Assembly: GCA_947586255.1 (NCBI GenBank)
Contig: CANPXP010000001.1
Location: 61,718-125,717 of the forward strand
From: an uncultured Lachnospiraceae bacterium
GTDB lineage: Bacteria > Bacillota > Clostridia > Lachnospirales > Lachnospiraceae
Direction of reading: 5' to 3'
DNA length: 64,000 nucleotides
Shown: positions 50,378 to 59,256 of the stretch, piece after piece
Layout: each line of letters starts with the position of its first letter
Numbering within the stretch: the stretch's first letter is position 1
The notes under the pieces: generated by a model
What the model saw: only the letters and a program-made list of their open reading frames with translations
The model's database searches: none
Told to the model about the DNA's origin: nothing
Position numbers and translations under genes: made by a program

Positions 50378-51937
50378 ATGAGAATGACGAACAAGATCAT
50401 GCGGAACAATTCGCTGTACAACCTGAACCAGAACAAGATTCTGGAGGATAAGCTGACGAACCAGATGACGAATGAGAGCAAGATCGCCAGACCGTCGGAC
50501 GATCCGGTGGTGGCGATCCGGGCGCTGCGCCTTCGGAGCAACGTGACCTATGTGACGCAGTATTATGAGAAAAACGCGGCGGACGCGGAGCACTGGCTGG
50601 ACGTCACGGCGGACGCGATCGAGACGATAGACGATATCCTGACGAATCTGTATGAAAAGGCGGGCGAAGCCTCCAACAAGGATCTGACGTCGGACGATCT
50701 GGACATCCTTCTCACACAGATGAAATCTCTGACGAAGGAGTTCTATGCCAGCGGCAATGTGGACTATGCGGGACGCTACATCTTCTCCGGCTATCGGACG
50801 GACACGGCGATCACCTTCTCCGACGAGGACATTGCGGACATGAAGAATCATCCCACCTCCTACAATATCAGGGAAACCTTCGGATATGCGGACATCGACT
50901 CCTTCAACTTTACGGATTTCAGCGCGCTGGATACCGACCTTGGGGGAGACGGCATTGTCAACGGCGAGAGTTATGAACAGGGCATCAAGAACACGAAGCT
51001 GTATCGCCTGCGCCTGTCCTATGACGATCTGGATAAGCTGGATACGGCGGCAGGATTTCCCAAACTCACGGATAAAGACGGCAATCCGCTCACAGACAAA
51101 GACGGCAATCCGATTGAGATATTGGACGCGGAATACCCCAGCGCCGAGGACGCCTACCGCGCGATCTCGAATGGTACGGCGGGAATCGTTTACATTCCGT
51201 CCACGGGCGAGCTGGTGTTCAGCGAGGAGTATTATAATAACAATTTCAAGGAGGGCGATACCTTCGGCGTCACCTACAACAAATCCTCCTGGGAGGAAGG
51301 CGACATCAACCCCGTGCACTACTTCGAGTGCACCGAGACGAAGACGATCGGCGACGGAGAGAAGAAGACGGTCTACAACAAGGACGGCGTGATGACGATG
51401 CCGCAGGATATCTATTATGACGTCGGCTTCAATCAGAATATTCAGATCAACACGGTCGCGACGGAAATTTTTTCACACGACGTGCAGAGGGATATGGACG
51501 ACTTCCAGCGCTGTCTGGATCAGCTTCGCGGCATCGAAACCAAGATCAGCGACATCGAGACGAAGATGAAGGGGCTGGCCGAGGACAGCGAGGAGTACAA
51601 GAATCTCACGAAGCAGAAGGAGGCGGCCGAGAAGGCCAGAACCTATGTCCGCGAGAACATCCACGACCAGTTCCAGAACCAGATCACCAAGTATCAGGAA
51701 TATCTGGACGCCAACAATGTGGCGGGCACGAACAACTCCACCAGAGGCAGCAGGCTGGAGCTGATTACCAATCGTCTGATGAACCAGCAGGCTACCTTCA
51801 AGGATCTGCAGACGGACAATGAGAGCATCGACGTCTCGCAGGTGGCGGTGGAATTGACCAGTTCCGAGATGATCTATGAGGCGGCGCTCATGGCGACCAG
51901 CAAGATCATGCAGACCAATCTGATGAACTACATTTAA
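50378..51937 (+). CDS. flgL: Flagellar hook-associated protein 3 (FlgL)
   Basis: 519 residues from the ATG after AGAGAGGTAATAGCC; the frame is open further upstream but only as a shadow of flgK. N-terminal helix MRMTNKIMRNNSLYNLNQNK, SKIARPSDDPVVAIRALRLR and DYAGRYIFSGYRTDTAITF are diagnostic. It is well above the usual 300 residues, from a large insert (about 190-450) that includes a coiled coil (IETKISDIETKMKGLAEDSE) and two KDGNPLTDKDGNP units. The C-terminus SSEMIYEAALMATSKIMQTN pairs with the N-terminal helix as in flagellin. Confidence 0.92.
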   Translation: MRMTNKIMRNNSLYNLNQNKILEDKLTNQMTNESKIARPSDDPVVAIRALRLRSNVTYVTQYYEKNAADAEHWLDVTADAIETIDDILTNLYEKAGEASNKDLTSDDLDILLTQMKSLTKEFYASGNVDYAGRYIFSGYRTDTAITFSDEDIADMKNHPTSYNIRETFGYADIDSFNFTDFSALDTDLGGDGIVNGESYEQGIKNTKLYRLRLSYDDLDKLDTAAGFPKLTDKDGNPLTDKDGNPIEILDAEYPSAEDAYRAISNGTAGIVYIPSTGELVFSEEYYNNNFKEGDTFGVTYNKSSWEEGDINPVHYFECTETKTIGDGEKKTVYNKDGVMTMPQDIYYDVGFNQNIQINTVATEIFSHDVQRDMDDFQRCLDQLRGIETKISDIETKMKGLAEDSEEYKNLTKQKEAAEKARTYVRENIHDQFQNQITKYQEYLDANNVAGTNNSTRGSRLELITNRLMNQQATFKDLQTDNESIDVSQVAVELTSSEMIYEAALMATSKIMQTNLMNYI

Positions 51938-51997
51938 AGCCCGCCGCGCCGGGTGGACGGCTGCGTGACGGGAAGAGAAGAAAGGCGGTTGCGATAT

Positions 51998-52453
51998 ATG
52001 CAGATTTTGACAAAAGTATTTGGCGAGATCGTCATCGACGACGACAAGATTATCCAGTTTCCCAAAGGGATTATCGGATTCCCGGAACTGACGGAGTTCA
52101 CGCTGATCCACGACGAGGAGAAGGGCACGGACGCCATTCACTGGCTGCAGTCCCTGCAGGAGCCTGCGTTTGCGATGCCGGTCATGGACCCGCTGATCGT
52201 CTGCCCCGATTATAATCCGGAGGCCGACGACGAGCTGCTTGGCGTGATCGGGGAGATCATTCCGGAAGAGCTGCTCGTTCTGGTGACAGTGACGGTGCCG
52301 AAGGATCTGACACAGATGTCGGTTAATCTGAAAGGCCCCATCGTGATCAATGCGGCCGAGAAGAAGGCGGTTCAGGTCATTGTGGAAGGCGACGAATATA
52401 AGGTCAAATATCCGATCTATGATATTTTGAACCGGAAGAAAGCAGGTGAGTAG
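51998..52453 (+). CDS. fliW: Flagellar assembly factor FliW
   Basis: 151 residues from the ATG after AAAGGCGG. Family features: FGEIVIDDDKIIQFPKGIIG, FPELTEFTLI, LQEPAFAMPVMDPLIVCPDY and a C-terminal PIVINAAEKKAVQVIVEGDE. FliW binds flagellin and, when free, CsrA; this frees the flagellin messenger for translation. The stop codon abuts the csrA ATG, so the two are made together. Confidence 0.95.
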   Translation: MQILTKVFGEIVIDDDKIIQFPKGIIGFPELTEFTLIHDEEKGTDAIHWLQSLQEPAFAMPVMDPLIVCPDYNPEADDELLGVIGEIIPEELLVLVTVTVPKDLTQMSVNLKGPIVINAAEKKAVQVIVEGDEYKVKYPIYDILNRKKAGE

Positions 52454-52672
52454 ATGTTAGCTTTATCCAGGAAAAAGAATGAAGCGCTGGTGATCAACAA
52501 CAACGTTGAGATCACGGTGCTGGAGATTAAGGGCGAACAGGTAAAGCTGGGCATCAGCGCGCCTCGCGAAGTGCCTGTATACCGCAAGGAAGTGTATGTG
52601 CAGATTCAGGATTCCAACAAGGAAGCGGTCAACGTGGACGGTATGGAGGCGTTGAAGAATCTGCTGGGATAG
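52454..52672 (+). CDS. csrA: Translational regulator CsrA
   Basis: 72 residues. MLALSRKKNEALVINNNVEI and VKLGISAPREVPVYRKEVYV are the conserved RNA-binding strands (Leu4 and Arg44-type residues present). The start directly follows the fliW stop. CsrA should bind GGA-containing hairpins; the leaders of all three flagellin genes here have one. A strong terminator ends the operon. Confidence 0.96.
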   Translation: MLALSRKKNEALVINNNVEITVLEIKGEQVKLGISAPREVPVYRKEVYVQIQDSNKEAVNVDGMEALKNLLG

Positions 52673-52690
52673 GATTAGGATGCAGAATAG

Positions 52691-52729
52691 ACGGACGGAA
52701 CGCGGGATGGCGCGTTCCGCCCGTTTTTG
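52691..52729 (+). terminator. Terminator after csrA
   Basis: A stem of 13 pairs with one mismatch (52691-52704 with 52711-52724), six-base loop and a run of T residues. It ends the flgM-csrA operon and separates it from the convergent gene. Confidence 0.88.
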
Positions 52730-52764
52730 CGGTTTATGGGATCGCGCCCGGCGCCGCGGCCCGG

Positions 52765-54042
52765 TCAGGGCGTCGTTTCGTTCAGGATCCGTATCATCTC
52801 CGCGATCCGCTGTTCGTAGGTGTGGTGTTTGGCGGTTTTTTCGTAGCCGTTTATGGCAATCTCAATGCGCTCGTCGTCGTGGCTTAGATAGTAGCGGATC
52901 TTCTCCTCCAGCTCTTCCATGGAACTGTATGTCTCCAGATCCCGGCCGATCTCAAAGTATTCCGGGATCTCCGCCTGATAGTTGGTCAGGAGGAAGCCGC
53001 CGCAGCCGAGCACGTCCCAGACGCGCAAGGACAGTCCCGTCTCGATGGGGCGCATGGTCATGTTCAGGTTGATCCGGCTTGCGTGGAAGATCTTCGGCAT
53101 CTCCGTGAACGTGTTCGCGCCGCCGCGTACATCCACGCCCAACTGCTCCAGAATCGAGGGATTGCTGCGCGTGTAGAGAGCGACCTGAAAATGCTCCCCC
53201 AGACGCAGCAGCGTTCTGATGCGTTCCACAGAAGCCAGCTTCATGCCGATATATTGATGGGCCACCAGATAACGGCGGGCGTCGCCGTAGGTGTCATCGC
53301 TCTCATAGAAATCAGGGTCGGCCTCCGCGATCTCGTCGATCACGCGCTCCGGCAGGCTGTCGGCGATCAAATTGCAGCCGTACACCCTGAGCTGCGCCTC
53401 GATCAGGCCCTCCACGAACCCCTGCGTGTAGGCGCTCAGACACGGAATGGACGATGCGGATTCTGCCGCCGCTCTGTCCGCCCCGGCAGGCTGTATCGCC
53501 GTTTGGGCCGTGTGGAAACGCGGAACCCGCGGCAGCCTGTCGTATCTGCAGTTCTCGGTATAAAGCGATCCGACGAAACTCACGTCCGCGCCGTATTTCG
53601 CGAAATCCTCGTCGGTCATATTGAGGATCACGTCCTCCCACCGCCCGGCATTCGTGGCGAGCGGCAGATAGAAGATGCGCTCCGGATTGACGTGAGAAAA
53701 GAAGTCGTACTGCGCCCGGTCGAACAGAAAGACCCGGTTCCACTCGTTTCTCAGGGCGTTGGAAAAAAGTTCCGGCACCGGGGAATCCACGCTCCAGCAC
53801 ACGTAGGGCACCCGGAAATGGTTGCACGTGTACGAGATCGCGGGATAGAAATTGATGCTGAACACAAAAGCGATCGGGTGTTCCGTCAGCCATTTGGTTA
53901 TGAGGGCGGCGCACTGCTTCGGCGTGATGTGCTTGTCCGTCATCTCCGCCTCCTCCGTGAGGACCGTGACGCCGAAATCGGTAAAGACCTGTATGATGTC
54001 AGGTTCACATATGTTGTTGTAGCGGTAGAAGAGTATCTCCAT
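52765..54042 (-). CDS. CgeB-like glycosyltransferase (DUF3880 plus GT-B C-terminal domain)
   Basis: 425 residues. The N-terminal half is DUF3880-like (ISYTCNHFRVPYVCWSVDSP, RVFLFDRAQYDFF, IFYLPLATN, VSFVGSLYTEN). The C-terminal half is the GT-B nucleotide-sugar domain (KIFHASRINLNMTMRPIETG, LSLRVWDVLGCGGFLLTNYQ, AINGYEKTAKHHTYEQRIAE). This is the architecture of CgeB spore-coat-like and flagellar-locus glycosyltransferases. It lies on the opposite strand inside the flagellar cluster, divergent from a paralogue. Modification of flagellin or a cap protein is the likely role (inference). The start is preceded by AAGGGCAATT. Confidence 0.85.
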   Translation of the reverse strand: MEILFYRYNNICEPDIIQVFTDFGVTVLTEEAEMTDKHITPKQCAALITKWLTEHPIAFVFSINFYPAISYTCNHFRVPYVCWSVDSPVPELFSNALRNEWNRVFLFDRAQYDFFSHVNPERIFYLPLATNAGRWEDVILNMTDEDFAKYGADVSFVGSLYTENCRYDRLPRVPRFHTAQTAIQPAGADRAAAESASSIPCLSAYTQGFVEGLIEAQLRVYGCNLIADSLPERVIDEIAEADPDFYESDDTYGDARRYLVAHQYIGMKLASVERIRTLLRLGEHFQVALYTRSNPSILEQLGVDVRGGANTFTEMPKIFHASRINLNMTMRPIETGLSLRVWDVLGCGGFLLTNYQAEIPEYFEIGRDLETYSSMEELEEKIRYYLSHDDERIEIAINGYEKTAKHHTYEQRIAEMIRILNETTP

Positions 54043-54099
54043 AATTGCCCTTGTCCTGTTCGACAGCTATTCGCAAGGGAGAGTCGGGAAAACGCCGCC

Positions 54100-54127
54100 T
54101 TGCAATTCGGTACAATGCCAGTATAAT
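54100..54127 (+). promoter_or_regulatory. Sigma-A promoter of the second CgeB-like gene
   Basis: TTGCAA (54100-54105), 16 bp, TATAAT (54122-54127). The -10 box includes the upstream in-frame ATG at 54126, which rules that ATG out as the start. Confidence 0.75.
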
Positions 54128-54152
54128 GGAAAGAAAACGGGAAGTAAAGCGT

Positions 54153-55325
54153 ATGAGAATATTATTTGTGGGAAATGAGACGCAGCAGGTCACGCATATC
54201 GTCTATGCGCTGGACCGCATGGGGCACGAGGCGGCGGTCTACCCCATGCCCGTCGAGAGGATAGCGGCGGACGACGGAGAGCGGAAGAAGTTTGAAGATT
54301 TTCTGCAAAGGAGCGGCCTGCATTTCGTCATCTCCAACATCTTTCATCCGTATCCGGCGGAGGCCACCCATCGGATCGGCCTGAAATATGTGGTCTATGG
54401 AATGGATTCCCCGATGTTTTCCCTGTACCGTCATGCGGCGCAGGCGAAGTATGATAACTGTTATCTGTTCCTGATGGACCGGGCGGAGTGCGAAAGGCTG
54501 CGGAGGATGGGCTATGCCAATGTTTGGCACATGCCGCTGGGAAGCGACGCCTTCACGGCGCAGAATCTGTCCGTCACGGATGAGGAGATCGGGAAGTGCC
54601 GCTGCGACGTCTCTTTTGTGGGCAGCCTGTACTCGGACAACGTCTATGACAGGAGTAGCGCCGGACTATCCGGGGCGGCGCGGGAGAGGTGTGAAAAGAT
54701 CCTCTCGGACAGCGCCTTTCTCTGGGACGGCGGGGACCGTATGTCGGCCGGGCTTACGCCGGAACTTGTGGAAGAGATCGGCGGGATCCTGCCGGATATG
54801 GAGATCTTCAGGGACGCCATGGGCGGCGCAGCGTATCTGCGCGCGTGGTTTTTTGCAAGAAAATGGACGAATCTGGAGCGGGCGTCCATGCTGAGCCTTC
54901 TGGCGGAATGCTGCGACCTGCGCCTGTATACCTGGGACCACCAGACCGTGCCGGACAATGTGAGGCGGTTTCCGCAGGTGAGTTTTGAGGATTCCCTGAA
55001 GATCTATCACGCGGGGAAGATCAACCTCAACATCACGCTGCGCAGCATCGAGAGCGGCATCCCGCTGCGCGTGTTCGATATTATGAGCGTGGGAGGGTTC
55101 GTGCTCACCAACTGGCAGCCGGAGATCGCGGAGCTGTTCGAGGAGGGCAGGGAGATTGCCGCCTTCAGGACGCCCGAGGAGATGCTGGAGAAGGTCGATT
55201 ATTACCTTACCCATGAGGAGGAGCGGCTGCGGGTCGCGCTGAACGGATACCGCAAAGTTTCCGCGTGTTGTACGTTTGAACAGCGGCTGCACAAAATTAT
55301 TGCTATTTTATATCCGGCGGGCTAA
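54153..55325 (+). CDS. CgeB-like glycosyltransferase, second copy
   Basis: 390 residues from the ATG after GGGAAGTAAAGCGT. The layout is the same as in the divergent gene at 52765-54042: VGNETQQVTHIVYALDRMGH, IGLKYVVYGMDSPMFSLYRH, CDVSFVGSLYSDNVYDR, KIYHAGKINLNITLRSIESG, IPLRVFDIMSVGGFVLTNWQ and ALNGYRKVSACCTFEQRLHK. The two proteins are clearly paralogous but distant. It is the gene immediately before the sigma-28 promoter of flaG, and its TAA stop supplies that promoter's -35 box. Predicted substrate: a flagellar protein (inference). Confidence 0.85.
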   Translation: MRILFVGNETQQVTHIVYALDRMGHEAAVYPMPVERIAADDGERKKFEDFLQRSGLHFVISNIFHPYPAEATHRIGLKYVVYGMDSPMFSLYRHAAQAKYDNCYLFLMDRAECERLRRMGYANVWHMPLGSDAFTAQNLSVTDEEIGKCRCDVSFVGSLYSDNVYDRSSAGLSGAARERCEKILSDSAFLWDGGDRMSAGLTPELVEEIGGILPDMEIFRDAMGGAAYLRAWFFARKWTNLERASMLSLLAECCDLRLYTWDHQTVPDNVRRFPQVSFEDSLKIYHAGKINLNITLRSIESGIPLRVFDIMSVGGFVLTNWQPEIAELFEEGREIAAFRTPEEMLEKVDYYLTHEEERLRVALNGYRKVSACCTFEQRLHKIIAILYPAG

Positions 55326-55349
55326 ACATATTTCGTTTTTTTCCGATAT
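55323..55349 (+). promoter_or_regulatory. Sigma-28 promoter of the flaG-fliD-fliS operon
   Basis: TAAA (55323-55326), 15 bp, TCCGATAT (55342-55349). The transcript would have a leader of about 130 nt before flaG. Confidence 0.88.
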
Positions 55350-55482
55350 ATATAGCAAAGATTACGCGCAGACTCTCTGCCTGTATGCGGAAAACAGCTA
55401 TATTTCCGCGCGGCGGAAGGACGGAGGCGTATCGCAAGACGATTCTACCAAATATATTAAAATCACACGGAGGTGAAGGACG

Positions 55483-55929
55483 ATGGCAATCGAACCATTA
55501 AGCAGCGCCATGACCTATCAGGCGCAGACGGTTGTAAAACCGCAGACGACAGCACCAGTGAACACGGACGTTCCTGAGGGTGGACAGACAGTGAATGTTG
55601 ACCAGACCACCGCGGCGGTGGCGCAGACACAGGCGCAGGACGAGAAGGGCGGCAGCGAGGGCAGCGGCAGCCAGCAGCAACAGCAGGCGCTGAACGGACA
55701 GACGACTCCCGACCAGCTCAAGAAGATGATCGCGGAGATGAACAAGAAGATCAACAACACCAACGAAGAGGCTGTGTTCGGCGTTCACGAAGAGACGAAC
55801 AGAATTATGATCAAAATTTTGGATAAGGATACGAAGGAAGTCATCAAAGAGTTCCCGCCCGAGAAGACGCTTGACATGATCGCGCGGATCTGGGAGATGG
55901 CAGGTATCCTTGTGGACGAGAAGCGTTAG
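55483..55929 (+). CDS. flaG: Flagellar protein FlaG
   Basis: 148 residues. A Gln/Thr/Ser-rich, unstructured N-terminal half (1-75) is followed by the conserved FlaG domain: LKKMIAEMNKKINNTNEEAV, FGVHEETNRIMIKILDKDTK and EVIKEFPPEKTLDMIARIWE, ending in VDEKR. FlaG affects filament length. It heads the operon behind a sigma-28 promoter; CGGAGGTGAAGG precedes the ATG. Confidence 0.92.
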   Translation: MAIEPLSSAMTYQAQTVVKPQTTAPVNTDVPEGGQTVNVDQTTAAVAQTQAQDEKGGSEGSGSQQQQQALNGQTTPDQLKKMIAEMNKKINNTNEEAVFGVHEETNRIMIKILDKDTKEVIKEFPPEKTLDMIARIWEMAGILVDEKR

Positions 55930-55954
55930 CTTATTATAACAGGAGGTAAAGGAT

Positions 55955-58165
55955 ATGCCAATCAGGATTACGGGTATGTATTCGGGTCTGGACACGGAGG
56001 CCATCATCAGCGAGCTTGTCTCGGCGCAGAGCGTCAAGAAGAGCAAGTACGTCAAGGATCAGATCAAGCTGAGCTGGAAGATGGACGCATGGAAGGCTCT
56101 GAATACCAAGATTTTCAATTTCTATACAAATACCTTGGATAATATGCGCTATCAGGCCACCTACCTGAAGAAGACGACCAAGGTATCCAATCCCAACGTG
56201 CTCAGCGCGACGGTGAACGGCGAAGCGGTGAACGGTCTGCAGGGCGTTACGGTGGACCAGCTCGCGAGGAGCGGTAAACTCACCGGGCGGGACCTGAGCG
56301 AGGACTATGGAAATGTCAAGGGCACAACCAAGCTGAGCCAGCTCGGCATCGAGGGCGACGCGAACTTCGCGGTGACGGTGGGCGGCAAGACCACCAAGAT
56401 TACGCTGAACGGCGACATGACGATCAATGACGTGGTGGCCAAGCTGCAGAATGCGGGCATCAGCGCAAATTATGACGAGACGAACCACAGACTTTTCCTG
56501 AGCTCCAAGACTACGGGCGAGGCAGCGGATTTCACTCTCGCGGCGAACGATGAGGCAGGTCTGAAGGCACTGGAGAATCTGGGCATCCTCTCCAGGGAAG
56601 ATCTGGCGAGCGACGAGTATAAGAAGTGGGCCGGGTACAGGAGAGACACCGATGCGTACCAGAAGGTGATCGAGACCGAGGTGGCGAAGCGGGCTGCCGC
56701 TTACAAGCAGAACAGCGACGCCCTCACCAAGCAGAACGAGGAACTGACGGAACAGATCAAGAAACTGAAAGAGGAGCCGAATTATCAGGACGGCGTGAAA
56801 GCGGACGATCTGTACGAGGAGTTGTACGGGCCGGAAGTGCAGAAAGAAGATGAGCACGGCCCTGTGCGCGATGAGAACGGCGAGCCTGTCATGGAGCGCA
56901 GGGGCGGCCTGAAAGCGGAACTGGATCAGGCCAAGGAGGCGCTTGCGGCGGCACAGAAAGAGTTGGATGACCGCGTGGCCGACACGGAGAATCCGATCGA
57001 CGAGGCGGAGAAGGCCGAACTGCAGAAGAAGATCGAAGATGCGGGCGCGAAAGTCACGGAGGCGCAGGCCAACTTTGACGCGAAGAACGGCCAGTATTCC
57101 ATCACTAAGGCCATCGAGGACAGAGAGGAACAGATCGAGAAGAATAAAAATACGATCACCGATAACGAAAAGTACTATTCGGTGGATCCCGACACGGATG
57201 CCGTATCGGGCACACAGGCGCTGACGGATCAGGTGACGGAAGAGTTTGACAAGAAAGTCGCTCTGGCGGAGGATATCGTCGGCAAGGTGGCGAGCGGCGC
57301 TTATGACAGCGGTAAGTACGGCGTCAGGGTGGAGGGCTCGGACGCGGTCATCCATGTGGACGGAGCGGAATTTACATCCGCCAGCAACAACTTTAATATC
57401 AACGGCCTCTCCATCACGGTGTATGAGACCTCCGCGGAAGAGGTGACGATCACCACTACCGATGACGTGGACGGCGTCTACGATATGATCAAAAACTTCT
57501 TCAAGGAGTACAACAGCCTGATCAATGAGATGAGCGCGCTGTACAATGCGGATTCCGCCAAGGGATACGATCCGCTGACCTCTGAGGAGAAGGCGGAACT
57601 GTCCGACTCCGAGATTGAGGAGTGGGAGAAGAAGATCAAGGATTCCCTGCTTCGGAGAGACGAGACGCTGGGCGATATCAGCAGTGTGATGAAGAACGTT
57701 CTGCTGCAGGGCGCTACGGTCAACGGTAAGCAGATGTATCTGTCGGATTTCGGCATCAACACGCTGGGCTACTTCAATGCGGGCGACAACGAGAAATCGG
57801 CTTACCACATCGACGGCGATCCGGACGATGCCAGCACCAAGAGCAAGAACGATGTGCTGAAATCCATGATTTCCAGCGATCCGGACACAGTTATGGAGTT
57901 CTTCTCGGGGCTGTCCAAGAATCTGTATGAGACGCTGACGGAGAAGATGAAGAGCGTAGACGGCACGAGAAGCATGTTTACGGTCTACAACGACAAGCTG
58001 ATGCAGAAAGAATATGACAACTACAAGGACAGAATCGCCAAGGAGGAGGAGAAGCTGAACGCCCTGATGGATAAGTGGTACTCCAAGTTCTCACAGATGG
58101 AGACGGCGATGGCGAAACTGCAGTCCAAGAGCGGCTCGCTGTCGGGTATGCTGGGCGGAAGCTGA
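55955..58165 (+). CDS. fliD: Flagellar filament cap protein FliD with coiled-coil insert
   Basis: 736 residues, much longer than the usual 450-550. The N-terminal domain (1-110) shows ITGMYSGLDTEAIISELVSA, KLSWKMDAWKALNTKIFNFY. The C-terminal domain (about 500-735) has VYDMIKNFFKEYNSLINEMS, YDPLTSEEKAELSDSEIEEW, LSDFGINTLGYFNAGDNEKS and coiled ends. The extra length is an acidic insert of about 170 residues (about 228-400) with coiled-coil periodicity (LKAELDQAKEALAAAQKELD, AELQKKIEDAGAKVTEAQAN). AGGAGGTAAAGG precedes the ATG. The insert would project from the cap and could be an adhesive or spacer module. Confidence 0.93.
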   Translation: MPIRITGMYSGLDTEAIISELVSAQSVKKSKYVKDQIKLSWKMDAWKALNTKIFNFYTNTLDNMRYQATYLKKTTKVSNPNVLSATVNGEAVNGLQGVTVDQLARSGKLTGRDLSEDYGNVKGTTKLSQLGIEGDANFAVTVGGKTTKITLNGDMTINDVVAKLQNAGISANYDETNHRLFLSSKTTGEAADFTLAANDEAGLKALENLGILSREDLASDEYKKWAGYRRDTDAYQKVIETEVAKRAAAYKQNSDALTKQNEELTEQIKKLKEEPNYQDGVKADDLYEELYGPEVQKEDEHGPVRDENGEPVMERRGGLKAELDQAKEALAAAQKELDDRVADTENPIDEAEKAELQKKIEDAGAKVTEAQANFDAKNGQYSITKAIEDREEQIEKNKNTITDNEKYYSVDPDTDAVSGTQALTDQVTEEFDKKVALAEDIVGKVASGAYDSGKYGVRVEGSDAVIHVDGAEFTSASNNFNINGLSITVYETSAEEVTITTTDDVDGVYDMIKNFFKEYNSLINEMSALYNADSAKGYDPLTSEEKAELSDSEIEEWEKKIKDSLLRRDETLGDISSVMKNVLLQGATVNGKQMYLSDFGINTLGYFNAGDNEKSAYHIDGDPDDASTKSKNDVLKSMISSDPDTVMEFFSGLSKNLYETLTEKMKSVDGTRSMFTVYNDKLMQKEYDNYKDRIAKEEEKLNALMDKWYSKFSQMETAMAKLQSKSGSLSGMLGGS

Positions 58166-58208
58166 TTCGGGTAGTCGAGTATAAGTACGATCAAGGAGGA
58201 GCACACTT

Positions 58209-58586
58209 ATGCCGGTACAGAATCCTTATGGAGAGTATCAGAAAAGTAAGATCATGACGGCTTCCCCGGCGGAAGTCACACTGATGCTGTATGAGGGCGC
58301 GATCAAATTCTGTAATATCGCGATTATGGCGATCGAACAGAAGGACCTGGAGAAAGCGCACGTCAATATCATGAAGACGCAGCGCATCATCGAGGAGTTC
58401 CGCAATACGCTGGATCGAAAGTACGAGGTGGCGGAAGACTTCGACAGGATATATGTGTATGTACTCAGACGCCTGTTTGAGGCCAATGTGGGTAAGGACA
58501 AGGAGATTCTGGAAGAAGTCAACACGCATCTGCGCAGTCTGCGCGACACATGGAAAGAAGTCATGAAACGCTGCAACAAGGCGTAG
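58209..58586 (+). CDS. fliS: Flagellin export chaperone FliS
   Basis: 125 residues, all helical: NPYGEYQKSKIMTASPAEVT, LMLYEGAIKFCNIAIMAIEQ, then NIMKTQRIIEEFRNTLDRKY. It binds the C-terminal helix of flagellin and keeps it unfolded for export. CAAGGAGGAG precedes the ATG. 43 bp after fliD and 12 bp before the next gene. Confidence 0.95.
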   Translation: MPVQNPYGEYQKSKIMTASPAEVTLMLYEGAIKFCNIAIMAIEQKDLEKAHVNIMKTQRIIEEFRNTLDRKYEVAEDFDRIYVYVLRRLFEANVGKDKEILEEVNTHLRSLRDTWKEVMKRCNKA

Positions 58587-58598
58587 AGAGGAAGGAAT

Positions 58599-59075
58599 AT
58601 GGAGCGTAGCGGTGCGCAGATATTACTGCAGAGCCTTGAGAAGAAGAACGAACTGCTGGATCGCATGATCGCACAGAACGCCGTTCAGGAAGAGATCCTG
58701 AAACAGGAAGAGTTCGACATGGACGCTTTCGACGCGGCGATCGACCTGCAGGGGACATATGTGGAACAGCTGGAACAGCTGGACGACGGGTTCGAGGCGA
58801 CCTATGACAGGGTGCGGGAAGAACTGATGGAGAACAGGGAGCGGTATCGCGGTGAGATCACGCGCATGAAAGAGCAGATCCGGCAGATCACCGACAAGGT
58901 CGTGACAGTGAACGCGGGCAATATGCGCAATAAGATGCTGGCGGAGAAGCAGTTTGAAAGGCGGCGTCAGATGATCGGCAAGGGTGCATCCCGAAACAAG
59001 GCGGCCAAGAATTACTACAATAACATGAACAACCTGAACTATGTGTCGCCGCAGTTTTATGACAATAAGAAGTGA
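58599..59075 (+). CDS. Flagellar export chaperone, FliT/FlgN-like
   Basis: 158 residues. Long amphipathic helices (LLQSLEKKNELLDRMIAQNA, DLQGTYVEQLEQLDDGFEAT, ENRERYRGEITRMKEQIRQI) and a basic Asn/Tyr-rich tail (RRRQMIGKGASRNKAAKNYY). The place after fliS and the fold suggest the FliT role, chaperone of the cap protein FliD, but sequence similarity to FliT is too low for certainty. The ATG follows GAGAGGAAGG. Last gene before the flagellins. Confidence 0.7.
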   Translation: MERSGAQILLQSLEKKNELLDRMIAQNAVQEEILKQEEFDMDAFDAAIDLQGTYVEQLEQLDDGFEATYDRVREELMENRERYRGEITRMKEQIRQITDKVVTVNAGNMRNKMLAEKQFERRRQMIGKGASRNKAAKNYYNNMNNLNYVSPQFYDNKK

Positions 59076-59109
59076 ACTGCAGAAGATCAAAAAATATAGC
59101 GGTCCCCTC

Positions 59110-59136
59110 TAAAGTTTTGCGGGAGGGGGCCGATAT
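59110..59136 (+). promoter_or_regulatory. Sigma-28 promoter of flagellin gene 1
   Basis: TAAA (59110-59113), 15 bp, GCCGATAT (59129-59136): full consensus. It is followed by a leader of roughly 120 nt. Confidence 0.93.
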
Positions 59137-59224
59137 ATAATACAAGTAAAGTAAATCATACTTACTTGGCAACAGGGGCGGGGACGAAGGAAGCGTACGG
59201 CCGGAGCGACCGCCACGGCAACAA

Positions 59225-59256
59225 GCGGCAGGGAAGCCGCATAACATTCAAGGAGG
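59225..59256 (+). promoter_or_regulatory. Candidate CsrA-binding hairpin and ribosome site, flagellin 1
   Basis: GCGGC (59225-59229) pairs with GCCGC (59236-59240), with AGGGAA in the loop, an ANGGA motif. A second GGA lies in the ribosome site TCAAGGAGG (59248-59256). Two such sites are how CsrA blocks the flagellin messenger in Bacillus. Confidence 0.65.

Noticed and set aside
54126..54152. Upstream ATG for the plus-strand CgeB-like gene
   Set aside because: It lies within the TATAAT box of the likely promoter, so it would not be in the messenger.
55934..57808. Minus-strand frame of 624 codons opposite fliD
   Set aside because: Runs through the low-complexity coding sequence of FliD; Leu/Arg/Val-rich without a domain.
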